A stretch of 64,000 nucleotides of DNA, taken from Symsagittifera roscoffensis. Lineage: Eukaryota > Xenacoelomorpha > Acoela > Convolutidae. The stretch spans positions 38,206,600 to 38,270,599 of the forward strand of contig NC_087070.1 in assembly GCF_963678635.1 (NCBI RefSeq), in the 5' to 3' direction. This document shows positions 31,340 through 44,036 of the stretch, piece by piece. Each line of letters opens with the position of its first letter. The first letter of the stretch is position 1. The position numbers and the translations under genes are program-made. The notes below the pieces were generated by a model. It worked only from the letters and a program-made list of their open reading frames with translations, was not told the DNA's origin and did not search any database.

Positions 31340-33590
31340 AATTTTACGTAAAAATTCAGTTTTTATTGCTTAAGGAAATTTTTTGTAGTAAATTTACTAT
31401 ACGATGCAGTGAATTATTTATTTATTTCTGTAATTCAACACTTTGAATTTCTCATTTTTTTCTTACAAAAAGCAACATAGCAACTAAATTTTTGAGAAAA
31501 ATTGGAAAGCAGATGATGAATTATGGATGATGTAGTCCCCCAATTAAATGAGTTAACGAGAAATAGATATATTTACGAGGGTTGTAACCAACTTCTAACA
31601 ATTGTTTAAAATTCCTATAAGTTTATTCTGAGAAAGATAGAAAAGTTAACATAAAAAAATCAGACAAAAAAGGATTTATGGTACCATATATTTCTCAGTC
31701 TAAATTTATACCAGGGCAAAGCAAATGACTATTTTGAATAATAATTTTTGGGAAATTTCAAAATATTTAAAGAAGTACTTAAAGGAGAACTGAAATTAAC
31801 TGTAGCAAGAAACATGACAGAACAAAGAAGTATGTTGAGGTGAAAATGAGAACTTTGAGAAAACTTCTGATCGGTCGAAATTTGAAAAATTTTGCAGATT
31901 TATATCTTAGTTCCAATGAAAATTTCATGCAATTTGATTGGATGTATTTAAATTTTCATGAAAAACTGAAGTTCAATTTTTGTATTTTAAACTCTTAGTT
32001 TCAATGAAAAGTTCATGCCATTTTGATCAAATAGGTTTCAATTTTTTAAAAATTTAAAATTTAATCTCTCAAGAACGCAAATCACGCTACGTTAACTCCG
32101 TAGGGAATTGGTAGTATGCAGCTGTCATATAATTGTTGGATAATTCTGTAAAAAAAAATAATTCATAAAATTATTTTTCATTCTTTATGCAGATAACATG
32201 GGAAAAAAATTAAATAGGATATATAAGAAGCTGTCAAATTTGCCCTGATATTCCGTGGAGCGGAATAATTAACCTGTCGAAGATAATCCCCTCTAGTCAA
32301 TTTTCCCCAGACAACCTGAACCAACATAGTTAAGATAAAATAATTATTTAATAGGTTGAAAAAAATTTATTCTACGATAAATTACTTTCGTTTTTGTACT
32401 TAAATCGAAACTTAGTTTTTGTCGAAACTTATCAACCGAAACGTACCATTCAAAAAACTTAGTAATCGTTGAGTCCATGTTTTATGTTTTGATCTTCATA
32501 AGTAATTTTATGTAATAAAGCAGTTTTTTTGTAAATGTAAGATTTTGTATTAAATTTACTGTATGATGCAGTGAATTGCTTATCTATTTCTGTGATTTAA
32601 CACTCTGGATTCCTCATTTTTTATTTACAAAATTTACCTTAGCAACTAGTTTTTTGAGAAAAACAAAAAAAAAGATGATGGATTATGGATGATGTAGTCC
32701 ACCAATTAAATGAGTTAACGATAAATAAATAAATTTACGAAGGTTGTAACCAACTTCTAGTAAATTGTATAATGTTCTTAAATGTTTACTCTGAGAGAGA
32801 TAGAAAAGTTAGTGTATAAAAACAATCAGACGCAAAAGGATTTATGGTACTATATCTTTCTCACTGCAAAGTTTTACCAGGGCAAAGGAAATGACCATTT
32901 TGGATAATAATTTTTGGAAATTTTAAAAACTTTGAACAATTTTTAAAATTTTAAAATCAAAGTGATAAAGGAGAAGTGAAATTAATCGTAGCCAGAAACA
33001 TGACAGATTAAAGAAACATGTTGAGGTGAAAATGAGAACATCATAAAAACCTCTGATTTGTCGAAACTTGAAATTTTAGCATTTTTAAATCTTAGTTCCA
33101 ATAGAAAGTTCGTGCAATTTTGATTGAATATTTTCAAAATTCAAAATTTATTCTCTCAGGAACGCAGTTAACGCTTTGCTAACTATATAAAGGAATAATA
33201 ATTTGCATCTGTTATATAATCGTGGGATAATTATGTGAAAAAAGATAAAAGTAGTTAGAATGAGGGAGCTCTCGTCCTTTAATCAGATAACCTGGGGAAT
33301 AAAAGATTAATTGGGATATAAAAACAATCAAACGTAAAAGCTCTCAAATATTTCTCGATATCCCGTCGAGTGCAAAAATTAACCTGTCAAAAATAGTCCC
33401 CTCTTGTCAATTTTCCCCAGACAACTTGATCAAGTAAGTATTTAATAAATTGAAAAAAATAATTATTCTACGATGTAGTAGTTTTCGTTTTTATACTCTA
33501 AATCGATATTTCACTTGTGTCAAAACTTACCATCTGAAACCTACCATTCAAAATAATTGTCGAAACTATGAAACCTATAACCTCAATACA
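31340..33590. repeat. Tandem pair of a diverged 1.1-kb repeat
   Basis: Unit 1 (about 31340-32495) and unit 2 (about 32500-33590) are collinear. Landmarks in both are aatttact followed by gatgcagtgaatt, ggatgatgtagtcc, attaaatgagttaacga, aaggatttatggta, tttaccagggcaaa, caattttccccagacaac and accattcaaa. The offset falls from 1162 at the start to 1097 at the end, so unit 2 has net deletions. No coding frame is present. They may be diverged LTRs or satellite monomers. Confidence 0.8.
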
Positions 33591-33750
33591 TGGGGAAGCT
33601 ATTTCCTATGTTAATACGTAGGGTGCTGACTGGATACTCTATAGCCTAAATTAATAATTTTAGGCTAGCACCCCGCGGACGATTATTACCCTACATATAC
33701 TACTGTCCTATAGCGTTTCCATTAGCTTTTGTAATTGATCTTGATCTACA

Positions 33751-35149
33751 TCAGATTAAGCAAAGCCTAAATTTTTCAAAAACTCTTGTTTTTTCCTTGT
33801 CAAACGTTTTCTGGATTTCATGAATTGGTTTATCTGTAGAATGTCTTTTAGAGTTTAGTTCAGATTTGGTATTGCGTTCAATAATTGTCTTGTGAAAATA
33901 ATCTTCCATTTCAATCGGGTATAGAATTGCTTCTGTTCCTTTTTTGATTATAGTTGTTTGAGTTTGTGTTACACAAATAATGACGATTCGGATTATTTTG
34001 ATATTTGGATCTATTATTGAAGATCTTATCTTGTGAACCAAAACTTTTAGATCAAGAACTGTCGAAACTATTCGTTCTATTAATTAAAAGTCGAGGATAT
34101 GGGGAATATGGTCTGCTACTGTTATTCCGCTGATTATAGTTACTATATCGATTGTTGTAGCTTTTTCTTCACGACACCTAGATCTCCTATTATAATTGTG
34201 TAAAAACTTTTCACAAAATTGAGGTGATTTTCGATTTTGACATTTGTGATCTCTGTATTTAAGACAAACACTGATATTATGACCTGACCTACGACACCAT
34301 TTGCAAAATCGGGTATGGTTTTGTCTGTTTCTATGTTCATTTGGATTATAGGCTGCACTTGTTTTTTGATCTTTCATTAGTCCTGTCAACTCCTTAAGCT
34401 GATCCTTCATTCCTTCTATCGCCAATTTATAATTAAGACTACTTGAAGCTGTTCCAGTAAACTCATTACTTACTGCAGAACCTAAGTTTTTTGTAGCACT
34501 GTGATCTTTTAATTGTTGCTAATTTGCGGTTGGATTTTCAATTAGAAATATAAGTGCCTTTTGTTTTATGCCTGGCGGCCTTAAGCCGCGCACGAAGATT
34601 TCCATTTTAATTGTTGCTAAGTTGCGGTTGGATTTTCAATTAGAAATATAAGTGCCTTTTGTTTTGAGCCTGGCGGCCTTAAGCCGCGCACAAAATTTCC
34701 ATTTTCTCTGCTGTTCTTTGATTATCCTTACAGGTGAAACTAGGCCATCCACGATCTAGTGCGGTGCTCAATCAATGTGTGTAGCTTTTGATAAACTCAT
34801 CGGGATGACTTTTTTATGTTTTCTGCTTCTACTCGTCTTCTATACTTATCCTTATCATTATCGAAATTATCTATGAACTGATTTCTTATATCGTTCCACG
34901 GTAAACTTGCCGCTGATCCTTGATACCACTGAGCGGCTAGATTTCTTAAAATTGAACCGAATAAGGCTCATTGTCTCTTATCATATGCGTCCTAATCGTC
35001 ACCTGGGCCTGCTTGTCTGGTGCCTAGGAACCTAGGAAAAATGCTATCTTTTTCTCTAGCATATCAAGAAAATCTCCTGCATCTTCGTTTGGGTCTAAGC
35101 CGTTAAATTTTTCGAGAGCTAAATCTGGATATGCTACTACGTTTGCCAT
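33751..35149 (-). pseudogene. Minus-strand gag of a third gypsy family (C)
   Basis: From an ATG at 35149 the minus strand reads MANVVAYPDLALEKFNGLDP, then after frameshifts ILRNLAAQWYQGSAAS and NDIRNQFIDNF, the core of the retrotransposon Gag capsid fold. Farther on, 34425-34084 encodes a Lys-rich stretch and a CCHC knuckle, CKWCRRSGHNISVC (C-x2-C-x4-H-x4-C). A last frame (34041-33751) is Ile/Thr/Lys-rich and unassigned. A 98-bp tandem duplication at 34507-34705 interrupts the middle. No pol follows; the tandem repeat at 31340-33590 lies beyond. Confidence 0.7.
34507..34705. repeat. 98-101-bp tandem duplication in the family C gag
   Basis: Units 34507-34604 and 34605-34705 both begin ttttaattgttgctaa and contain ctggcggccttaagccgcgc. 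They differ at a few positions. The duplication adds codons to the minus-strand gag and probably followed its inactivation. Confidence 0.9.
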
Positions 35150-37625
35150 TTTTGTTTACTTTCACGTATATTTTGGCTAATAATATATAAAGTTTTGAAT
35201 GAATTGTGTACTGATCAATTATGAAGATCGAAATAATTTTATTTATGTTTTGTAGGATTTATAGGGTTAGACGAATATTGAAGTAGATATATCAAATGCA
35301 TTGGCTTTAAATGGATATATCAATAGTGCTATGGGGTCGGTTGAGTTTTTTCAGAAAAGAAACTATTTTTGGGATATTGCTGCGGGAAAAAATAGTTAAT
35401 TCATGATTATTTTTGTGTGGATGTTTGGACGAAATTATTGTGGTTAATCCTTTTGGATATTGATGATATACCATATAATTTTTGTTGATTTTTTTGTTAA
35501 TTTTATTTTCAAATTAAATGCTGTTGTAAGTACTTGATAAAAGTTGGTCATAGCATTTTACATAATTTTGAAGACGAAATTAATTATTTAGATGATCATA
35601 AACATTTTTTTTTAAAAATACTAATTTTTTCGGAAAACGAGTCCTAAATCTTAACAATTTTGTTAGTAATTTTTGGGCATTTTAGATTTTGTTGAGGAAA
35701 AAAAGGTTTGCTGAAAACAAATTGCTTAAATTTTGTTCTTTGTTTGGGCAGAGGTTGATTTTAAAAAGCGATTGGAAGTGAAGCAAGTAATCGTTCTTGC
35801 GATATATAAATTATATTGTTTGTTATTTTTATTTGCTGAAAAATTGTGTGTCCAAACCTGAAAAGTATCGTCAAAGAAGGACAAATAATTAGTGAAAGAA
35901 GGACGATTAACGTTAGTGTGATAAGGATACTAACCTAATCTTTTTCAGTGTAAGTATTATACCATATGATGTTAGAGACATTGTTTCCTAATTTGAGTGT
36001 TAAATTTATGGTGCCGACGTCAATTTTATCAACTATTGACATTAATGTTTGAGGTTGACTATTTTGTTTTTCAGAAGCTAAATTTTCATTCGATTTGTGT
36101 GTATTAGAGTATTGAAAATTTCCCAGGATTTGTTGATTTAAAAAAAAACATTTTTAAGGATGAAAAAAAAGTTTTGAAAAGTTTTTTTTTTTTTTCAAAT
36201 TATTTTTTTTTCAATTTTTGTGTTCTAAAACCCTAGTTGAAACCTAAAACTTTGTTTGTGTGATTTTTATTGATGCCTTTTTTATGAGTAGCAATATAAT
36301 TAGATACCTTTTGAGGCTATCACTGGCTTGTAACCTTAGTTTTTTTTTTAATTTTTTTTTGGTTTTTTCTGGACTGAAACTACAATCTGAAACCTGAAAC
36401 TATGGTCGCTGAAGTTAAGATTTTTGAATCTTTAAAGCTGTCTAGGCTTTAGTATAGGCTTTATTATAGGCTTTCTAGTGCGTAAGCTATCATATGAAAC
36501 CTATTTTATCAATATAAGGTGGATGTGTTAGTGTTTTAGCTTTAATTTTTCTTTTGAAACCTAAAATTTTTGAGCTGAAAGTAAAACTTGGTGTTTGGTG
36601 CTATGTGGTTAATGTTTAAGATTGGCTAAGTGCGTTACTTTTTTGCTCATTTGTTATTTACGTCATTGAAAACATGTCAAATCATTGATTAAGTAAGAAA
36701 CACCCAAATCCGTTCCTTCCTTATTCGTTTTCGTTTTTTCCTCCCTTAGTTACGTTAAGGTAGGTAAAAATAAAATGAGTTTAAGTAAATTTCAGGATAA
36801 GCCTCAAAAAAGGATAAAAAATTAGACTCAGTAGCAACAAGCGTGAATGGTTGGTCATGTATTTGATAATGAACCCAATTTATCATACATTTTAGGGTAC
36901 TCTTATATTGCCCATAGCACCACTAAAACCCCTGGAAAAAAGAAAAAAAATATTTATTAAGTTTTTGATTACCTTGGTTGAAAAAAGGCTTAGCCAAATA
37001 CAGTGATAAAAACTTTAAACTGAAGTTTCGGCATTTACTTAGTGGATTACTGGACAAAAGGGTTTATATTACTAGCGGACTTAGGCAGAGAATTATATAT
37101 ATTTTTAAAATAGATAAAAATTAAGTTCATGAGCTAATGTTGGTTAGAAAGCCGTCTAATATTCCCTCGAGTTGGAGGAATATCTTGGGTGACTGTTAGC
37201 GCAGGGGGTACGTTTCGCAAGAACCTTACTAGGAATGTCTGTCAGGTAGACCACAATTAAATTGTGTTTTTATCAAAAGACAACCATTGTCTCTAGCTTT
37301 TTGATACTCACAGATCCTAATATTAATGTTTGCTTGAATTAAAAGCTGTTTCGAGTTTGTTGGAAAAAGGAATTTCTTAAGGAATAGTTCTCTGCTGCGA
37401 TCGCACCAGTTTTACTAAGCGATCTTTGCTGGTTGATTGCTAGTAATCTATCCTAAGTTATAAGTCTCATCTAAGATCGTCAAGTTTCTTGACAAAAATT
37501 ATGGTAGAAACAATAGTTAGAAAAGAGTATGTTTTAATGAGCTAGATGAATACAAAGCGCAGGGTTTTTAGTTTATATAAATGAGTCGAAGAGGTTAAAG
37601 AAATATTCCTATTATTGACGGGATC
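35150..37625. other. AT-rich non-coding sequence
   Basis: No supported coding frame. T-runs occur at 36180-36220 and 36340-36362. 35150-36700 lies upstream of the minus-strand gag and could contain its leader and LTR, but no TG...CA pair or primer-binding site was found. 37180-37220 has a weak tRNA A-box-like string that is not supported by a B box. Confidence 0.45.
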
Positions 37626-37928
37626 TTAGATCTTATTTTCACTGTATAACTTTATATTGCTGTGAAACTTTAATTTAAGCCTCAAAAAATTAGACAGGGA
37701 TAATGCTGATCGCGCCCTTAGCGGCGCTGCATATTGGATTGCGGCATTTCCTAGGTGGTGTCGTCTCAACCCTGGCTGATTGCAAAAATCTTCGTGAAAG
37801 TAAAGGCTTTCAGCCTTGAAAGCCTGGACATCAGAATATCGGTAGCTAAATACTCCACAGCAAATTTTTCTTTCCACCGCAAAACGCGTGAATAGGTTTA
37901 AATCTCCGGGACCATGTGCGTGTGTCAT
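37626..37928 (-). other. GC-richer island with a 100-codon minus-strand frame
   Basis: Bases 37690-37930 are clearly richer in G+C than the neighbours. The minus-strand frame begins MTHAHGPGDLNLFTRFAVER and has QPGLRRHHLGNAAIQYAAPL in the middle. I recognise no family. It may be a short host exon, a SINE-like insertion or chance. Confidence 0.25.
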
Positions 37929-38276
37929 AGAATCTGTTTACGAAAAAGAAAGTGAGAAGTGCTGGTTTGAACTTCGAAGTAGTTGAACTTTTACCCCTTT
38001 GGAATGGAAGAACCAATCACGTGACTGAGTAAGAGATGAAGATTATTAACCTTGGATTGCTGATGCTAGCGTCCCATTGTGCTGCTGGATTAAGGATTTT
38101 CGCCCGGGTTAATCTGGCGAAAGTTACAATAAATTTTCATCTGGAACTGCAAGGGAGATTCTGTAGACTATTGTTGCTACCCGCACCTAAACGCATGCAT
38201 GATTTAACTGTGCTCGGAACCCATGATATTAATGCCGGTTAGTTAAATTGGCGTTGAGGATTGGAAAAATTGGAAA
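37929..38276. other. No feature recognised, left flank of the large duplication
   Basis: A 68-codon frame (38036-38242) starts with a hydrophobic stretch but matches nothing I know. The last 16 bases repeat ttggaaaaa just before the duplication boundary at 38277. Confidence 0.35.
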
Positions 38277-38434
38277 AATTTTGTTACACTGGCTCAGATA
38301 TCAAATCATTTTTTATAGGTCTTGGAACAGTTGTTGGGCTTCTGTGAGCCATCATTTTCTTTCATGAACAACAGTTGTCACTGCTTCTTCTAAAAGTAAC
38401 CATGTTCGAGGATAATCTTTTTGAATCTCGTCTG

Positions 38435-38606
38435 CATTACGAGGCCAAACTGTGCATTGGATAGGTGAACAATTTGGTGTGCGTAGGTCTCTGGAATCCA
38501 AAGACAAGTCTATAAACTTGTAAAAAATTTGTCGGAACGATTAAAAAAACGAATTGTTGAGGATTCCAATAACAGTTCACAAAGTACACAGTTTGGTCTC
38601 TTAATG
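38435..38606. mobile_element. 172-bp MITE with TIRs, duplication copy 1
   Basis: The left end is cattacgaggccaaactgtg and the reverse complement of the right end is cattaagagaccaaactgtg, giving near-perfect TIRs of about 20 bp. A TA or TTA target duplication is possible at both ends. There is no coding capacity. The TIR is shared with the larger element at 58580-59696. Confidence 0.75.
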
Positions 38607-39441
38607 TGGGTCATGGAGGAGATTAGGCATCTTGAAAGTCCTCGCAGCGATAGAGTCGTGATACCACTCTGTTGGTTGTGTCTCTGATGGCCTGAGTTGA
38701 CCAAAAATTCCAATCATACAATTTTCAGACATGGAAAAATGCTAATCATACGTTTTTCATGCAATTCCATAAATACAGAAAAAAGTCTATTAAAACAAAG
38801 GTATATGACTAGTGTTTTTTCATATGTGGAAGTTGTATGACCAGCTTTTTTCCATAAACCAAAAAAATAGATTTCTCACATTTCGTTTGCAACCGAACAC
38901 AAGTGACAACAACCTTGGTTACTCATACGTAGAGCAACCAGAGGTTTGACCGTCTCGCATTAAGAATGCATTAGAAACGGCCTGAAATTTTTAATTTTGT
39001 TTTATACAAAAAACGATAGTATTGAACTTTTAAATTTTGGTAAAAATTTTTAACGATGATTATTTTTAAATTATGAGACATTGATCAAAGCATAGATAAA
39101 CATGCCATACAAAAACAATAGTAAGTTTTAGCGTTTTTGGAAAAAACTAGTAATCAAAAAGGAAAAAAAAATCCAGTATGAATTTATCCAGACTACGCTA
39201 TGGACACAAAAATTTAAGTTTTGCATGCAAATTTTTTGTTTCCAAAAATGTTCGTTTGAGTACAAATTCCATAAAAACACAAAAAAATTTAGGGTAATGG
39301 CAAAAACTTTTGTTGTCGCCATCAAAAAAACGCTAGTCACACAATTTCTAATTATTTCTTTTTTATTTAGTACGATCAACCCAATTTTTTGACCTTTTAG
39401 AAAAAAGTTCTTGGAAATTCGATGTGCTATTTTAGCAAAAC
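38607..39441. other. AT-rich flank of family B element, copy 1
   Basis: No gene found. tttttcatgcaattcc and gtatgaccagctttttt recall simple inverted or direct words but form no clear element. The only frame, minus strand 39128-39379, is hydrophobic and unsupported. Confidence 0.45.
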
Positions 39442-39807
39442 TGGAACCAGATATAAACTATACTTATTATTGGTTATAACTTGGATATTTTATCTCTATA
39501 AAATATTCAATAGTAACCAATCACCATAGTAATTTCAGCACCAGAGAGATTTGAATTTAACTTAGAAATTAGTTGCCTCTCCAAAGGAACTTCAGCAGCC
39601 GCAATAAACCAGTATACTCTAGATCTATTGAGCCTAGCAGAGACTAGTTAAACACCCTGAGACTGGTAGATATAAGAGTAAGATTAGGATCGGTACTAGA
39701 CTAAGAAGTTGCACGAATCTATCCGGCCGAAAATAAGATAGCGTGACGAGCAGACGGTGTACCCTATCCGATATTACTCTATGAGTGAAACCAAATAACC
39801 TAACTCA
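39442..39807 (+). repeat. Candidate 5' LTR of gypsy family B, copy 1
   Basis: TG...CA ends (tggaacc ... taactca) were set by comparison with the inverted copy at 62937-63346, where similarity stops at the same two points. It holds a TATA-like ctataaaat near 39497 and aataaa near 39603. The string tggtgcgacca at 39810 could be a tRNA primer-binding site, two bases after the LTR. A stronger TATA-like string at about 40325 leaves open a longer LTR. Confidence 0.6.
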
Positions 39808-40939
39808 TCTGGTGCGACCATAAATTTCAATCAAGACTTTAAAAAACAAATTAGCTTAAAACTAACAGATAGATTAGAATTAGACAAAAACATTATCAAA
39901 AATGTTACATGATAATAATCTAATTGAAATGTCTCTACGACTCAATAGATCAAAACCGCTATTCCGCACAATACTAGAACTACCAGGCATTGGAAGGAGA
40001 CCTCGGACAAGAGACGATCTACGACTACGAAGAAACTTACCAATAAGTATCATGGTCGTACGACAAAAGCCAGACCAAACTTTTATATTTAGGATTTAAC
40101 TAGCAAAGAATTTAGATTTTCAATTGCGAACATAGAAACCCTGAAGAAAAATCTTCAATGATTATTACAGGCGCTAAATCCTATTTACTATTGTACAGTA
40201 ACGATTTATAGAAAAATCTCAAATTGTTGCCTCTAAATCTGCAGTAAAATTTAAAAAGATATCTGAAAATTATATTTATTGAAAGAAAAAATAAAAAGTA
40301 GTTGACATGATCATTAATTAATAGTATATATAAATCATCCTGGCATCCCCCGTTTCATCACCTAAACATAACAGCAATCATTTAATATCATCAAACACTA
40401 AAAGTTTTTATCAAATAAATTTAAATTATCTTTAAAGGCTAATCCAAAATTTTACCTTTTTTTTCATCCCAACTTGTTCAATCTTAAGCTAGATCATCAA
40501 GGTTTTCCTTGGATCTCCATTAAAAATTAAATTAAATCCATTTTATACCATAAAAAATATATCCTGATCATCAGGGCCTATCCTTCGATCAAACAGAACA
40601 TTTTTGTTCTCCCCCACCCAATAATAAAGTGTCTAACGACCTCAAACGTCGATTCACAACCCAACCCTTTCAAAGACCCAGGACTAACAGAAATTTTTCA
40701 ATCACACTAACCATTCAAATTAAGCTAAACAGTGAAGAACTTCGGTTATTCATTCTTCACTTAATCCCCCCTCTTAACTGACCCAGGCTAAACCTTAAAC
40801 CTTAGTAAGTATTAAAATAGTATCTAACGAACTACCTGTGTTCTAATTATACCTGAGGCTAACCAAAAAATCGTAAGGACTAACAGTCTAGGATTTTAAA
40901 ATCACTAATAACAACCTTGCACCTTTCATCCTAAACCTT
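39808..40939 (+). other. Leader of family B element, copy 1
   Basis: Begins with the candidate primer-binding site. A 65-codon frame (39902-40099), Arg-rich with ELPGIGRRPRTRDDLRLRRN, is unassigned. tatatataaat at about 40325 and aataataaa at about 40620 form a promoter and polyadenylation-like pair about 300 bp apart, which could mark an R region. The rest is CA-rich and non-coding. Confidence 0.45.
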
Positions 40940-41278
40940 ATGTCACTGAATAATTTAGGAAATAAACAAACAATCGTACTACACAATTGTAAAATAAATA
41001 AAGAAACATACGATTTTGTAATTACGCCGCACAAAGAAACAATCGGATATTTTTGCACAAAACGTCAAACAATAAAAAGCAAAATTTTAAGTAAGCAAAG
41101 ACAAATTACACGAAAAAGGTTTTCAAAGCGTAGAAACGCAGTCTCTGAATCAGAAGTCAGCAATTTGGATACACTTTGCAAACTCAAAGACACAATAAAC
41201 AAAAATCACCCAGTTCACGATCAATTATACTTTTCCGATTCAGAAGCTACAGCAAATTCATCAAAACAGAGAAAATGA
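40940..41278 (+). CDS. Small basic ORF upstream of gag, family B copy 1
   Basis: 112 codons from ATG to TGA. The centre is strongly basic (KSKILSKQRQITRKRFSKRR), then acidic/Ser-rich (YFSDSEATANSS). Beyond the stop the same frame stays open for about 50 codons and overlaps the next ORF. It has no match that I recognise, and lies where most gypsy elements have only leader. It may be an accessory protein or the first part of a very long Gag. Confidence 0.4.
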   Translation: MSLNNLGNKQTIVLHNCKINKETYDFVITPHKETIGYFCTKRQTIKSKILSKQRQITRKRFSKRRNAVSESEVSNLDTLCKLKDTINKNHPVHDQLYFSDSEATANSSKQRK

Positions 41279-41381
41279 AGAATAAAAAAGATATACAAAA
41301 ATAAACCAGTACGTTTATACAGTTGGAACCAACCAATCAGACAAATTGAACATTACGCACTAACAGTCATAAAACGACAAA

Positions 41382-43178
41382 ATGAGTCAAAGCTCATCAG
41401 ACGAAAGTCCAGACGAAGACTCTGTTTTCCCATTTATCATCATTTCACTCACTGAAGAGAGAGAACAAATACAATTTTGCCATAATCTAATTGCAAAAAT
41501 ATTTGAACAAGGGATTAGCCCATGTAAAGCAGAATTCCCAGAAATAAAAATCAAAAGACAAATTGTCGATCATTATATAAAAGGAATATGTAACTTAACA
41601 CAACAATATGGAATTTACACCAAAGAACTCAGTACAGCAAGTAAATTTCATGGCAAATATGTTATCCAAACAAATGATGTTGATTTAGAATTTTCAAAAG
41701 TATTCACAGAATACATTAAAAACATACAACATCAAAATTCACAGAGAACAAATTCAATTTTCACTAACAATGTTTTTGCAATAATATATAAATATTTATC
41801 TATACTAGAAAAAACAGAAACCAAAAGCACATCACCGGTTCAAACATCAAGACACACAAATGTAAGAAATGAAATTGCCGCATTCTCAGCATTTTTAATC
41901 ACAACCCGTGAAAATTTTTCAAACAAATGATATTTCACCAAATGTTAAACACGATTTACAAAAGACCTTAGCATAGTTTATAATTGACTATTTTACCCAC
42001 AAAATAAATTTAATTGCACAAGCAAGAAAAAGTTTTAGACCCCAAAGTACAAATGATGACACTGTCATTGCCGAACAGTCAGATTATATCTGGGACCCTG
42101 ATTGGTCTCATCCATTATTCCTGAACATTCCAATAGACATCTCAAGTCAAGCAATAAGTACAATAACTATTCGTAAAGATTATGTAAAAGTATTTCCACT
42201 TACAATAGATGCAACACCTTTGAACTATATTTCATTTTTACCTGATAGAAGACAAAATAATAGTTTAAATTCAACTCTTGTACAACAATAAAACTTAAAT
42301 GGAACTAGAAATCTTACACAACAAGATATTCAAACACAATCACGTTTTATAAATGAAGAAATTGTTGATACAATTGTAACAAATACACAACAAAATTTTT
42401 CACCAATACATCCAAACATTACAAAGCCAAAACCAAAGACATCAATATTACCTGAAGTAACATTGCAATCAACAGTTAAACCCTCGGTTGCTCTAAAATA
42501 TTTACATATGGATTACCAAACATTTAGACCAATGACAAAACCACCACAAAAACAAAGAATACTCACCAGAAGTAATTTTGCAGAACACAATTATAACTAC
42601 GTAAATACATCACAAACATCTAAACCGCCTCGTACAAATCCGCATAAATGTTCTTTTTCACAACGACAAAATCCCCAACAACAAACATCAAATATCGTAA
42701 AATTTAACGATAACCCACGTAGTCCAACAGACCCAAGTGAAAACCATCAATTTATTCAACAGAATAAAAATAATAAACAGCCATACCAAAATAAACAAAA
42801 AACACCTTAGTATACACCTAATTATCATTCATCAGATGATGACGACTTTCATGACCAAAACCATCAACAATGTTTTCAAAACCAGAGACTCCAATCTTAT
42901 CACGTAAATCAACCAGATATTTTAAAGCATTTACTTGAGAACAACATATGCGACAACCTAAATCAAATCACGAACCTCAAAAAAATAATTTTTACTCACA
43001 AAATCCAGCAAAAACTGATTATTATCTACCAACGCAAATGCAAAATGAAATACCACTACCATATTATTTGCACCATTATGATATAACAAAAAATCAACTG
43101 ACAAATTTTTCACAAATGCCAAATGCCGCAGAATCACTACAAATGACTATGAATCCATACCTCATTGGTGGATCATGA
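41382..43178 (+). pseudogene. Gag N-terminal part, family B copy 1
   Basis: The first frame (41382-41930, 182 codons) starts MSQSSSDESPDEDSVFPFII and is acidic, then helical. After a shift, a second frame stays open from about 41990 to 42950 with stops at about 42288 and 42808. It is Gln/Asn/Pro/Thr-rich and disordered. A third frame (42948-43178) leads to the capsid. No domain is recognised; its role as Gag N-terminus is inferred from position before the capsid and knuckle. Confidence 0.5.
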
Positions 43179-43199
43179 ATAACATCAAATAAATCACTA

Positions 43200-44036
43200 A
43201 TGGTCTTCACAGGCACAGACCCTGAATATTCTGTAGAAGACTATTTAAATGCAGTCTCGACAAATTTAATTTTAAATATCGGACCTGAACCAATTCATAC
43301 ACCACTCCATCAAAATTGGATACATAGACGCACAGCGTTAGTCCAAACAACAGTTGATGGCGCAGCTCAGAAATGATTTTCAGTTTTACCGATAGACATA
43401 AAAACAAACTGGAAAAGATTTACACAAGAATTTTCAAAAATGTTTGATTCTGAAAGAAATAAACAACTCCAAAGAGTTTTATGCAATGAAATTCGCAGAA
43501 CACCAAACGAAACAGTTAAACAATTGGCAGTTAGAATCGAAACACTAGTTCGAAAAGCATATTCACTGAACACTCATGATTATAAAAAAACGAAAATGAC
43601 AAAAATTTTAATGATGACTCTAACACCCCAATTAAGAAAATTAGCTATAACAAAGAGAGCATCACATCCATCATCAATTCGAGAACCAGATTTAGATTTC
43701 AGAAAACAAGTTGACAAATTAGAACAAGCAGAAATCACAATGAAACTCGAAGAAACAGAAAATCCTAAACTAGAATACATTAATAGAATCGAAACAAATA
43801 CTACACATATAAACAACATGCACGATTCAGATGTAGACCTAACTGAAAAAATCACTGAAATTTTGAACATATATGAGAAAAATCCCAATTTCAAAATTAA
43901 GCCATCTTTCAAGAAATGGTGTAATTATTGCCAAAGATACGGACACAGCATTGCCGAATGTAGACAAAAACAACAAGATAACCAAAATAAACCACAAAAG
44001 TACAAAGAACCAAATAAATCATTTATCAATACATGA
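43200..44036 (+). pseudogene. Gag capsid and nucleocapsid, family B copy 1
   Basis: From an ATG at 43200 the frame reads MVFTGTDPEYSVEDYLNAVS and TTVDGAAQK, meets a TGA at 43374 where a Trp is usual, and continues to 44036. Capsid helices include WKRFTQEFSKMFDSERNKQ and NETVKQLAVRIETLVRKAYS. A CCHC knuckle follows at about residue 245: CNYCQRYGHSIAEC (C-x2-C-x4-H-x4-C). Gag packages the element RNA into particles. Confidence 0.8.

Noticed and set aside
37180-37260. tRNA or tRNA-derived SINE (tagcgcagggggt resembles an A box)
   Set aside because: No B box or cloverleaf pairing downstream.
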